Assembly (NCBI GenBank): GCA_048262255.1
Contig: JBLXFH010000004.1
Span: forward strand, 62,001 to 126,000
Direction of reading: 5' to 3'
DNA from: JABMNT01 sp048262255
GTDB taxonomy: Bacteria > Pseudomonadota > Alphaproteobacteria > Rhodospirillales > Casp-alpha2
DNA: 64,000 nt
The notes below the pieces were generated by a model. It worked only from the letters and a program-made list of their open reading frames with translations. It did no database searches and was not told the DNA's origin. Below, piece by piece: positions 36,405 to 44,456 of the stretch. Within the stretch, counting starts at the first letter, position 1; each line of letters starts with the position of its first letter. Both the position numbers and the translations under genes were made by a program.

Positions 36405-36945
36405 AGTATCGGGTGATAACGCCTACGTACCGGCTGGTGTCAATCCGGTGCGCCGCGTTGGAGCCAAATATACGGTGCGCCTGTGGGCCGTGCGCCACGC
36501 TAATTTCCTGGAATGGGTTTACGATACCTTTGCCGATATTATGCTGCGCCTGCATTGGCTTTGGAGCGCCATCGGTTACAGCCGGGTCGAACGACCGGTG
36601 GTGTTTGTTGAAAAGCGCGTGAAGGGCTTTCTCTTCGATTGCCGCATGTGCGGCCAATGTGTGCTGTCACAAACCGGCATGTCGTGCCCCATGAATTGCC
36701 CGAAAACCCTGCGTAACGGGCCTTGTGGCGGGGTCCGGGCCAATGGCAACTGTGAGGTCGAGCCGGATATGCCGTGTGTCTGGGTGCAGGCCTGGGAAGG
36801 CAGCCAACGGATGCGGAAGAAAACGGATATCATGGCCGTTCAGGCCCCCGTCGATCAAAGTTTGCAAGGCACCTCGGCTTGGCTCCGGGTGACCGCCCAA
36901 CACGCTGCGGGTCGTGGGCAAACGGTTGAAGAGAAAAACCAATGA
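36397..36945 (+). CDS. Methylenetetrahydrofolate reductase C-terminal (MTHFR_C) Fe-S protein
   Basis: 182 residues starting at TTG 36397, supported by GGAGG (36384-36388) at 8 bases and by translational overlap with the previous stop. It contains the Cys-rich MTHFR_C block CRMCGQCVLSQTGMSCPMNC, then CGGVRANGNCEVEPDMPC, probably binding Fe-S clusters. It overlaps metF as ATGA. Likely forms a complex with the MetF-like protein and passes electrons to or from methylene-THF. Confidence 0.87.
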   Translation: MSEVSGDNAYVPAGVNPVRRVGAKYTVRLWAVRHANFLEWVYDTFADIMLRLHWLWSAIGYSRVERPVVFVEKRVKGFLFDCRMCGQCVLSQTGMSCPMNCPKTLRNGPCGGVRANGNCEVEPDMPCVWVQAWEGSQRMRKKTDIMAVQAPVDQSLQGTSAWLRVTAQHAAGRGQTVEEKNQ

Positions 36946-37931
36946 GCACCCAGCCTGAAAGCCCGTTGCCCGGCCATACGTCGCGTGGGCGGCTGGAACA
37001 AATCCTGCGCCGGGGTGAGTTTGCCGTCACTGCCGAACTTAATCCGCCGGATTCGTCCGATCCTGAAGAAGTCTATGAGCGGGGCGGAATATTTGACGGC
37101 TGGGTCGATGGCATTAACGCCACGGACGGGTCGGGCGCTAATTGCCACATGTCGAGTGTCAGCATTTGTGCGCTGCTGACCCGGGCCGGATATGCGCCAA
37201 TCATGCAGATCAGTTGCCGCGACCGCAATCGCATCGCCATTCAGGGCGATGTGTTGGGCGCAGCGGCCATGGGCGTGAACAACATTCTCTGCCTGACCGG
37301 CGATGGGGTGCAGGCCGGTGACCAGCCGGGCGCCAAGCCGGTTTTTGACCTCGATTGCATGTCGCTGCTCGAAACCATACGGACCATGCGTGATGACGGG
37401 CGCTTTCTCTCGGGTCGTAAAATTACCGATCCGCCAAAACTGTTTCTGGGCGCCGCCATCAATCCCTTTGCGCCGCCCCATGAATTTCGCGCCCTGCGGC
37501 TGAAGAAGAAAATTGAAGCGGGTGCGCAGTTCGTTCAGAGCCAATACTGCTACGATATCGGCATGCTGAAAGATTACATGAAACCGGTCACAGATATGGG
37601 ACTGCATGAGAAATGTTTCATTCTTATTGGAGCCGGGCCGCTGGTTTCAGCCCGTTCGGCCAAGTGGATTCGTGCCAACGTCCCCGGCGTTCACATTCCC
37701 GATTCTGTGATTGAGCGCCTGGAAGGGGCCCAGGACCAAAAGCAGGAAGGGCGAAAAATCTGCATCGAGATCCTTCAGCAGATTCGTGAAATACCGGGTG
37801 TTTCGGGTGCGCACGTCATGGCTTACCGTCAGGAAGAGCTGGTGGCGGATATTGTTCATGAATCCGGCATCCTGTCTGAGCGCAAGCCATGGCGACGGAG
37901 TGACGGAACCGTGACGGATTTTCAAGACTGA
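36942..37931 (+). CDS. Methylenetetrahydrofolate reductase (MetF-like)
   Basis: 329-residue TIM-barrel flavoprotein family member: FAVTAELNPPDSSDP, INATDGSGANCHMSS, MQISCRDRNRIAIQGD, NILCLTGDG, and FVQSQYCYD. It is diverged from E. coli MetF and belongs with the MTHFR_C-coupled type, where it works with the Fe-S protein encoded just upstream. It may oxidise methyl-THF made by a corrinoid demethylation pathway rather than serve methionine synthesis (inference). Last gene of the operon. Confidence 0.88.
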   Translation: MSTQPESPLPGHTSRGRLEQILRRGEFAVTAELNPPDSSDPEEVYERGGIFDGWVDGINATDGSGANCHMSSVSICALLTRAGYAPIMQISCRDRNRIAIQGDVLGAAAMGVNNILCLTGDGVQAGDQPGAKPVFDLDCMSLLETIRTMRDDGRFLSGRKITDPPKLFLGAAINPFAPPHEFRALRLKKKIEAGAQFVQSQYCYDIGMLKDYMKPVTDMGLHEKCFILIGAGPLVSARSAKWIRANVPGVHIPDSVIERLEGAQDQKQEGRKICIEILQQIREIPGVSGAHVMAYRQEELVADIVHESGILSERKPWRRSDGTVTDFQD

Positions 37932-37994
37932 AGTCATAACGCTATGGGTGGGGCATCAGGTGGGGAAGGTCGCAACTGACTAATTCCACAAACA

Positions 37995-38012
37995 AGTAAC
38001 TAGATAGTTCAT
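37995..38012. promoter_or_regulatory. TetR operator, site A
   Basis: AGTAACTAGATAGTTCAT: an imperfect palindrome with arms AACTA/TAGTT around GA. It matches site C at 42948-42965 in 15 of 18 positions, and lies 49 bases upstream of the TetR start at 38061. Confidence 0.7.
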
Positions 38013-38060
38013 TCATTTATGGGTATGGTTCACTCCAAAGAACAAGGGAACCATAGGCGA

Positions 38061-38690
38061 ATGAGACAAAAAGTAAAGAAGCGCGACCCGGAAGGGACAA
38101 AGAGGTCCATCCTGGAAGCCGCGCGCAAAGAGTTTTCAACCTACGGCTTGGGGGGCGCGCGGGTTGATCGCATTGCCGAATTGTCCGGCGCCAACAAACG
38201 CATGCTTTATCATTATTTCGGCAACAAGGATGAGCTGTTTCTGGCTGTGCTGGAAGAAACCTATGCGGACATCCGAACCGCCGAACGCGCCCTCGAACTG
38301 GAAACCGTTGACCCGGTCGAATCGATCCGCCGTCTCGTCACCTTTACATGGGATTATTATGAAGAAAATCCCCACTTCCTGTCTTTGCTAAATAGCGAAA
38401 ATCTGCACAAGGGCGTGCATATCAAACGCTCGCAGAGAATCCTCTCGCTCCATTCACCATTCGTTGAAATGCTAGGCCATATAATAACAAAGGGTCAGCA
38501 GGAAGGGGTGTTTCGCTCCGGCGTCGATCCGGTTCAACTGTATATGTCGATTGCCGGTGTCTGTTATTTTTACTTTTCCAACATTTACACATTGAGCGCT
38601 ATTTTCGAGCGGGACCTTTCGACTGATCAGGCATTGAAAGTCCGCCGGGACCATGCCGTGGATGTCATCCTCGGCTATCTTCGCGCCTAA
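38061..38690 (+). CDS. TetR-family transcriptional regulator
   Basis: 209 residues from ATG 38061; the frame also opens at 38019, but that start lacks a ribosome site and would overlap the operator. Helix-turn-helix at about 15-60 (GGARVDRIAELSGANKRMLYHYFGNKDELFLAVL) and a ligand-binding domain with a C-terminal TetR_C region. It is flanked by operator-like repeats and stands immediately before the Tct transporter, so it probably represses itself, the transporter and the enzyme operon, with the imported acid or a catabolite as inducer. Confidence 0.93.
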   Translation: MRQKVKKRDPEGTKRSILEAARKEFSTYGLGGARVDRIAELSGANKRMLYHYFGNKDELFLAVLEETYADIRTAERALELETVDPVESIRRLVTFTWDYYEENPHFLSLLNSENLHKGVHIKRSQRILSLHSPFVEMLGHIITKGQQEGVFRSGVDPVQLYMSIAGVCYFYFSNIYTLSAIFERDLSTDQALKVRRDHAVDVILGYLRA

Positions 38691-38705
38691 TCATACCGAA
38701 AAGAA

Positions 38706-38718
38706 CTGTTTAGTTACT
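38706..38718 (+). promoter_or_regulatory. TetR operator half, site B1
   Basis: CTGTTTAGTTACT is the exact reverse complement of site B2 at 38756-38768. It contains the TAGTTACT half-site shared with site C. Confidence 0.6.
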
Positions 38719-38724
38719 ATTCGC

Positions 38725-38754
38725 TTGACGGCTGTTTCGTTGCGTGTCAAAAAT
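38725..38754 (+). promoter_or_regulatory. tctC: Candidate promoter of tctCBA
   Basis: A -35-like TTGACG (38725-38730) and an AAAAAT -10-like hexamer (38749-38754) with 18-base spacing lie between the operator halves B1 and B2, so repressor binding would cover both ends of the promoter. Confidence 0.35.
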
Positions 38755-38755
38755 A

Positions 38756-38768
38756 AGTAACTAAACAG
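38756..38768 (+). promoter_or_regulatory. TetR operator half, site B2
   Basis: AGTAACTAAACAG is the exact inverse of site B1 and begins with the AGTAACTA half-site of site A. It lies 54 bases before the tctC start. Confidence 0.6.
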
Positions 38769-38821
38769 ATAATAATAATCTGTTAGTCCGGGAGACATTC
38801 ATTAACCAGGAGGATTAAATC

Positions 38822-39823
38822 GTGATCAAAAGAAGTCTTTTTGCTGGCATAGCTGTGGCTGCGCTGGCGTTGAGTGGTGCCGCCCAGGCGGAATGGAAAC
38901 CAACCAAACCTTTACGTATTATTGTGCCATGGGGCGCTGGGGGATCAACGGATCAACTGGTGCGAACCCTGGCCGGTGATCTGGAAGATGCGCTGGGACA
39001 AAAGGTTGTAGTTGTGAACCAGCCAGGTGGTGCCGGTGCTGTGGGCACCAAGGCTGCTCTCGATGCGCCGCATGACGGTTATACCTGGACTGCGGGGGCC
39101 GCCAAGGATTTAGGGACATATGGCGTTACCGGTGCCATTGATACCCACCTGAAAGACTGGAACCTGTTTCTGGCGACGGTCAATTATACGGTTTTGTCTG
39201 TTAACCCGGATTCCAAATTCCAGTCCGTGGATGCCATCGCCAAGGCCATGAATGACGATTCCGGTTCGGTGACGATTGCAACGGGCGGCATTAACTCCGC
39301 TGGTGGCGCGTCGGCTGAAGCGCTTAAGGCGGCTGCCGGTGGCGACTACAAGATGGTGACTTATGATGGTGGCAATCCTGCTGTTATGGCGGCTGTCGCC
39401 CATGAAACGGAAGTGACGACCCAGTTGGTTGCCGAGCAGTATGAAATGCTGCGTGCCAAAAAGCTTAAACCATTGGCTGCTTTCACCACGGACGACGTAA
39501 CTTTGCCGGGGATCGGGACCATTCCGTCCATCGTCAAGTCCTTGCCGAAAGCCAAGGTGGGTGCTGTGAATTTTGGCATTTGGGCGCCTAAAGGCATCCC
39601 ACAGGAGGTTGTCGATACGATGACCAATGTCTGGAACACCAAAATCAAGTCTTCGGAAAACCTGGCTAAATATGCCGCTTCCAAAGGTCTTGGTGTCAAT
39701 GTCATGGCGGGTATGGACGCCTATAATCAGGCATTCCCGACTACGCAAATCAATGCGTGGCAAATCCATGACGGCGGAAAGTCGAAAGTCAGCCCCGATA
39801 CGGTTGGCATTCCGCGCCCATAG
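38822..39823 (+). CDS. tctC: Tripartite tricarboxylate transporter substrate-binding protein
   Basis: 333 residues, GTG start after a strong AGGAGG. Signal peptide (about 1-24, ending AAQA) and a Bug/TctC fold with RIIVPWGAGGSTDQLVRTLA and VNQPGGAGAVGTKAA. This periplasmic protein delivers a carboxylate (possibly a sugar acid) to TctAB. First gene of the regulon after the TetR gene, with operators upstream and a stem-loop directly downstream. Confidence 0.95.
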   Translation: MIKRSLFAGIAVAALALSGAAQAEWKPTKPLRIIVPWGAGGSTDQLVRTLAGDLEDALGQKVVVVNQPGGAGAVGTKAALDAPHDGYTWTAGAAKDLGTYGVTGAIDTHLKDWNLFLATVNYTVLSVNPDSKFQSVDAIAKAMNDDSGSVTIATGGINSAGGASAEALKAAAGGDYKMVTYDGGNPAVMAAVAHETEVTTQLVAEQYEMLRAKKLKPLAAFTTDDVTLPGIGTIPSIVKSLPKAKVGAVNFGIWAPKGIPQEVVDTMTNVWNTKIKSSENLAKYAASKGLGVNVMAGMDAYNQAFPTTQINAWQIHDGGKSKVSPDTVGIPRP

Positions 39824-39848
39824 GGGGTTTGCGCGTCTATATGTTAAG

Positions 39849-39876
39849 ATGGCGGGCGGGATATCCCGTCCGCCAT
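39849..39876 (+). terminator. Stem-loop between tctC and tctB
   Basis: Long near-perfect hairpin: ATGGCGGGCGGGAT pairs with ATCCCGTCCGCCAT with one G-T pair, followed by TCTTCTG. It is likely a partial terminator or mRNA-protecting structure that keeps tctC expression above that of tctBA. Confidence 0.65.
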
Positions 39877-39911
39877 TCTTCTGTGTGTCCTGTTGTTGAG
39901 GAATAATCTTT

Positions 39912-40562
39912 GTGTCGGATTTATCTTCTGAATTAAAGCCGGAGTCGGTCGTCGACTCGCCTATGGCAAAAGCCGATTTCATCAGCGCCCTGATTTTTTT
40001 TGTGCTTGGCATATACATGATTGCCGAAGGATTAAAAATGCCGGGAGCCGGTGGGTTCATTGAAGTTGGTGGCGAGCCGGGAAAAGTTCCGGTTTTGCTG
40101 GGTGCGATTATTGCCTTTTTTGCAATTATTCTACTTGTCCGTTCCGTTGTCCGGCGCGGTTACAGAATATGGGATGTGGGTGCCATTGATGCCGAAAGCA
40201 AAAACGGTATTTTGCGAATTGCCATCACGGCGGTGGGCTGCAGTTTTTATGCCGTCGGTCTGCTGGGCGCACAAATCGCAGGCTGGGATGTTCTCTATCA
40301 TCAGGCGACGGGTTTTTTTATTTTCATTTTTGTTGCTGGTTTTGAATGGGAGTTCGCGCCGGACATGGGCGCACAACGCTGGGCATGGCTGACTGCCAGA
40401 TGGCCGTCACTGGCGCAAAAATTGACAAGGTTCTTCGGTTTCATCCCGGTGGCACATGCGCCTTACGTCTGGATTGTCTTCGTCGCTTTGGCTCAGGCCG
40501 TTCTGGTGACCTGGGGCGTGACCTATTTATTTGAACAAGAATTCTATGTGCAATTGCCTTAA
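39912..40562 (+). CDS. tctB: Tripartite tricarboxylate transporter small membrane subunit
   Basis: 216 residues starting at GTG 39912, about four hydrophobic helices (ADFISALIFFVLGIYMIAEG, VLLGAIIAFFAIILLV, later helices near 115-140 and 180-210), as in TctB. It is longer than minimal TctB because of a polar loop near 140-175. Encoded between tctC and tctA with 15 bases to tctA. Confidence 0.9.
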   Translation: MSDLSSELKPESVVDSPMAKADFISALIFFVLGIYMIAEGLKMPGAGGFIEVGGEPGKVPVLLGAIIAFFAIILLVRSVVRRGYRIWDVGAIDAESKNGILRIAITAVGCSFYAVGLLGAQIAGWDVLYHQATGFFIFIFVAGFEWEFAPDMGAQRWAWLTARWPSLAQKLTRFFGFIPVAHAPYVWIVFVALAQAVLVTWGVTYLFEQEFYVQLP

Positions 40563-40577
40563 GGACGCGCCCCTTCC

Positions 40578-42170
40578 ATGACTGAAACGCTGGTTTCCCT
40601 TATTGGCTATTTTGCCAACACTTTTGAACTGATTGGCCTTGCGTCGGCCAAGTTCGCCAATCTTGAAATGGCTCTCTATGTGTGCGGGGGCACCTTGTTG
40701 GGCATTTCTATTGGCATGCTGCCCGGCCTGACCGCGACCATGGGCGTTGCTCTTTTGACCACGCTGACCTACCGCATGAATCATGATGATGCCCTGATGA
40801 TCCTCATCTGTCTTTATGTGGGGGCTATCTATGGGGGCTCGCGCAGCGCCATTCTGTTGAACATTCCCGGCACGCCTGCCAATGCGGCAACCACGATGGA
40901 TGGCTATCCGCTGGCTCAGGCCGGCAAGGCCGGACCGGCCATGGGGGTCGCGACAACAGGCTCATTTCTGGGAACGGTAATCGGGATGTTTTTTCTGGCC
41001 ACCATCGCGCCAATTCTGGCCGATTACGCTTTGAAGTTTCAGACCCATGAATATTTCTGGCTGGCGATCTTCGGCATCCTGATTGCGGGTCAACTGACCG
41101 CGCTGGAGGATCCGCTTAAAGGCTGGATCGCCGGTTTCCTTGGGTTGTCTGTGGCGATGATCGGTCAGGAAGGTCTCTATATGACTGACCGCTTTACCTT
41201 TGGGTATACGGAAATGCAGGGCGGAATCAACCTGATTCCGGCCATGGTCGGGGCATTCGGGTTTTCGGAAGTCATCTCGGTGATGTATGCGCGGCGCGCC
41301 GTTGTGGTAAAGGCCAAAACCACTTTACGGGATGTCATTCCCAATCTTGGTGACGTGTTCAAATATCGCCGGACCATTGGTCGTTCCGGTGTTCTCGGCA
41401 CCTTGATCGGGGTTATTCCGGGGGTGGGTGAGGATATTGGGGCCTGGGTGTCCTATGCAGCGGCCCGGCGTGTTTCGAAAGAAAAAGAGAAATTCGGCAA
41501 GGGGTCCATTGAGGGGCTCATGGCAGCCGAGACGGGGAATAGCGCGGCTCCTCCCGGCGCGCTGATCCCCGTCCTTACTTTGGGGATTCCGGGGTCTGCG
41601 CCTGCCGCTGTGTTGCTGGCGGCCATGGTCATTCATGGTGTGCGACCCGGCCCCATGATCATGATTGAATCGCCAAGCTTTGTTTACGAAGTCGTTGTGA
41701 TGATGCTGTTCGCAGCTGTTGCAATCCTGATTCTGGGCATTCTTCTGACGCCCGTATTGCTGAAAATTCTGTCGGTCCGCCGCGAGCGCCTGATGCCGGT
41801 GGTATTTGTGCTCTGCGTGATTGGCAGTTATGCCATCCAGCAACGGATGTTTGATGTCTGGGTTATGGTGATTTTTGGCGTGCTTGGTTTTGGCTTGCGA
41901 CAGATGAAATATCCCATGGCGCCATTGGTTCTCGGTATTGTGCTGGGCGATATTTTCGACAAAAGCTATCGGCGGTCGTCGGTGATTAATGACGGCGATT
42001 TTATGTTCTACTTCACCCGACCGATCTGCGTAGTGCTGATGTCCATGTGCCTGTTCACGCTGCTCATGAGCTTCAATCCGACGCGCCGCCTTGTGATTGG
42101 TTTCTGGACGTTAATAACTGCGCCGTTTGTTCAGATTGTGCGTCAATTACGGGGGAGGGCCGGACCATGA
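40578..42170 (+). CDS. tctA: Tripartite tricarboxylate transporter large membrane subunit
   Basis: 530 residues, about 11-12 transmembrane helices. The family signatures GISIGMLPGLTATMG and YGGSRSAILLNIPGTPANAATTMDGYPLAQ are both present, with the repeated half GVIPGVGEDIGAWVSY and GALIPVLTLGIPGSAPAAVLL. Proton or sodium symport permease working with TctB and TctC. Its stop overlaps the cupin gene start (ATGA). Confidence 0.95.
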   Translation: MTETLVSLIGYFANTFELIGLASAKFANLEMALYVCGGTLLGISIGMLPGLTATMGVALLTTLTYRMNHDDALMILICLYVGAIYGGSRSAILLNIPGTPANAATTMDGYPLAQAGKAGPAMGVATTGSFLGTVIGMFFLATIAPILADYALKFQTHEYFWLAIFGILIAGQLTALEDPLKGWIAGFLGLSVAMIGQEGLYMTDRFTFGYTEMQGGINLIPAMVGAFGFSEVISVMYARRAVVVKAKTTLRDVIPNLGDVFKYRRTIGRSGVLGTLIGVIPGVGEDIGAWVSYAAARRVSKEKEKFGKGSIEGLMAAETGNSAAPPGALIPVLTLGIPGSAPAAVLLAAMVIHGVRPGPMIMIESPSFVYEVVVMMLFAAVAILILGILLTPVLLKILSVRRERLMPVVFVLCVIGSYAIQQRMFDVWVMVIFGVLGFGLRQMKYPMAPLVLGIVLGDIFDKSYRRSSVINDGDFMFYFTRPICVVLMSMCLFTLLMSFNPTRRLVIGFWTLITAPFVQIVRQLRGRAGP

Positions 42171-42889
42171 CACAATCAACTTTGCTCGGCGGGATCGGAC
42201 TCACGCACCTGACGGTATATCAGGAACGACCGGGGCCGGATGGCGTTCATGCGGGATGCGCCCATGTGCATGCTCTGACACCGGAAGCCTATTTCGGGGT
42301 TTCCGGGGAAGGGGCCATTGAACTGCATGACCTCGAAAAAGGCTACCGCCGGGTGCCTATTACAAAAGGCACGTTTGTCCAGTTTCCTCCCGGCACTTTG
42401 CACCGCTCCGTCAGTACGGATCATCTCGAAGTGCTGGCCGTTATGGGCAATGGCGGGTTGGCCGAGCGGGGCGATGCCCGAATTTATTTTGGCAAGGATG
42501 TGGATGATACGCCCGGTGAATATGAGCGGTTGCGGACACTTGTGAAGTCGGGACTGGACGGCGCCATGGCGCGCCGGGATGCCTCGGCCCGTGCTTATGG
42601 CGTTCTGATGGATTTGTGGGAGACGGACAAAGCCGCTTACACAGCCGAGCTGGCCCGCTTTATCGATACCCACCGCCTTGCAATTGCCGGGAAAGCACCT
42701 GTCTTCAAACAGGCCATATTGGACGGGCCGTTTGCAGCGGGAGAACAAGCGTTGGATCATTTGGCGGCCCTATCCGGTGCAACAGCAAAAAGCGATTTGC
42801 TAACAGGCCGGGCGGATATCGCAGAAACAGATGTGATCTTTGGAATGTGTGGAACGCTCCGTCAGATCGGCGAATTAAGCCCGCAATGA
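42167..42889 (+). CDS. Cupin-domain protein
   Basis: 240 residues from ATG 42167, overlapping the tctA stop. The cupin core lies at about 25-110: VHAGCAHVHALTPEAYFGVSG and FVQFPPGTLHRSVSTDHLEVLAV, with candidate metal ligands His, Glu and His. The C-terminal 100 residues are helical and unassigned. Being coupled to the transporter, it may isomerise or sense the imported substrate (inference). Confidence 0.83.
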   Translation: MTQSTLLGGIGLTHLTVYQERPGPDGVHAGCAHVHALTPEAYFGVSGEGAIELHDLEKGYRRVPITKGTFVQFPPGTLHRSVSTDHLEVLAVMGNGGLAERGDARIYFGKDVDDTPGEYERLRTLVKSGLDGAMARRDASARAYGVLMDLWETDKAAYTAELARFIDTHRLAIAGKAPVFKQAILDGPFAAGEQALDHLAALSGATAKSDLLTGRADIAETDVIFGMCGTLRQIGELSPQ

Positions 42890-42947
42890 GGAACAGCTCG
42901 GTTGAGTGGTTTTTTCTTGATGCGGGTATTGAAGATGTGTAAATATA

Positions 42948-42965
42948 AATAACTAGATAGTTACT
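42948..42965. promoter_or_regulatory. TetR operator, site C
   Basis: AATAACTAGATAGTTACT, an 18-bp palindrome with arms AxTAACTA/TAGTTACT around GA. It lies 30 bases upstream of the enolase-superfamily gene and shares the AACTAGATAGTT core with site A. Confidence 0.7.
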
Positions 42966-42995
42966 TGTATGTTTGATTAAAGGTATATTTGTTTG

Positions 42996-44441
42996 ATGAA
43001 TCAAGTGTCTGCGCCGCACCTCCAGATCAAAGATGTTCAGCTTTATGAGCGGGACGTAACGTTACGCCTGCCGTTTCGTTTTGGCGTTGTCACTTTGACC
43101 GAAGCCCCGCAGGCCTTTGTCCGTTGCCGTATTCAACTGGCTGATGGGCGGGAAGGATGGGGGCAGGCGGCTGAACTTATTGTTCCAAAATGGTTTGATA
43201 AGAATCCCGACCTGTCGAACAGCGATAATTTCACCCAATTGCGCACGGCGTTAAGAATTTATCGGGATGCCATTCTGAGCAACGGCAGTCAAACGGCCTT
43301 TGGACATTTTGCGTCGCTTTACCGTTCTCACCTGGCCGCTGGTGCGTCAGTTGATCTGAACCCGATTACGGCAGGGTTTGGACCGGCGCTGATTGATCGT
43401 GCGGTTATGGATGGCTTGTGCCGAATTGAGGGCCTGTCTTTTGCCCAGGCAATGCAGAAAAATCTGGCAGGTATCCGCCCGGAAGCTCTTCTGCCTGAAT
43501 TCGTCGGGTTTGATATGACGGGGTTCCTCTCCAGCCTTGCCCCGGCCCCCAGTCTGTATGCCCGCCATACCATTGGCATGGTTGATCCGTTGACCGCTGA
43601 CGACCAAAAGCCAGAAGAGCGGGTCAATGATGGATTGCCGGAAACGCTGGAGGAGGTCATCAACGCCTATGGGCTCACGCATTTTAAAATCAAGGTGGGT
43701 GGGGATCTGGCAGCGGATATGGACCGTCTGAAAAGAATCGCGTCCGTGCTAGATCAAAGCCCCGCCGCCTATCACGCGACACTGGACGGCAATGAACAGT
43801 ATGACGACGTGGATGGAGTGATCGAATTGTTGGGTGCCATTGGTCAGGAGCCCACTCTTCAGCGTCTTGCCAGCTCCATTTTATTGGTTGAACAGCCCAT
43901 ACAGCGAAGCAAGGCACTGGAGCGCGATGTTGCAGCGCTGGCTGAAAAATTCCCGGTGATCATTGATGAATCCGATGCCGATCTGTCGGCCTTTGCTGTC
44001 GCTCGCGAAAAATCGTATGCGGGCGTTTCTTCAAAAGACTGCAAGGGTTTTTACAAATCCCTGATCAATCTGGCGCGCTGCAAAATATGGTCAGAGCAGG
44101 ACCGTAAACCCTACTTCATGAGCGCGGAGGACCTGACCTGTCAGGCCGGTCTGGCCGTTCAGCAGGATTTGACGCTTGTTGCCTTGCTGGGCGTCGGTCA
44201 TGTGGAACGCAATGGGCATCATTATGTGAATGGTATGGCGGGTGCCAGCGAGGGCGAGCAGGCCCGTTTCATACAGGCGCACCCTGATCTCTACCGCCGC
44301 AAGAATGGCCGGGTCTGTACCCATATCGAAAATGGCAAACTGAATATTGGTTCTTTGCAATGTGCCGGATTTGGCTGCGCTGCAGAGCCGGATTGGGAGG
44401 CCATGTCCGTCATGGCCGGTACGAATAGAATAATGAAATAA
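42996..44441 (+). CDS. Enolase-superfamily (mandelate racemase/muconate lactonising-like) enzyme
   Basis: 481 residues, about 100 longer than usual for the superfamily. The barrel active site looks complete: K231-I-K233, metal ligands D264 (TLDGNEQY), E299 (VEQPIQ) and D324/E325 (IIDES), and K347 in SSKDCKG. The extra length is spread over the N-terminal cap and the tail (HVERNGHHYVNGMAG). Expected to dehydrate or epimerise an acid sugar or to cycloisomerise a diacid. It starts the second operon of the TetR regulon, directly after operator C. Confidence 0.85.
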   Translation: MNQVSAPHLQIKDVQLYERDVTLRLPFRFGVVTLTEAPQAFVRCRIQLADGREGWGQAAELIVPKWFDKNPDLSNSDNFTQLRTALRIYRDAILSNGSQTAFGHFASLYRSHLAAGASVDLNPITAGFGPALIDRAVMDGLCRIEGLSFAQAMQKNLAGIRPEALLPEFVGFDMTGFLSSLAPAPSLYARHTIGMVDPLTADDQKPEERVNDGLPETLEEVINAYGLTHFKIKVGGDLAADMDRLKRIASVLDQSPAAYHATLDGNEQYDDVDGVIELLGAIGQEPTLQRLASSILLVEQPIQRSKALERDVAALAEKFPVIIDESDADLSAFAVAREKSYAGVSSKDCKGFYKSLINLARCKIWSEQDRKPYFMSAEDLTCQAGLAVQQDLTLVALLGVGHVERNGHHYVNGMAGASEGEQARFIQAHPDLYRRKNGRVCTHIENGKLNIGSLQCAGFGCAAEPDWEAMSVMAGTNRIMK

Positions 44442-44456
44442 AGAAGGGAAATAAAT

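Noticed and set aside
38019..38060. Upstream ATG for the TetR gene
   Set aside because: No ribosome site, and the operator would overlap the initiation region; 38061 fits better.
42705..43019. 104-codon minus-strand frame covering operator site C
   Set aside because: It overlaps the end of the cupin gene and the enolase promoter, and its composition is not protein-like.
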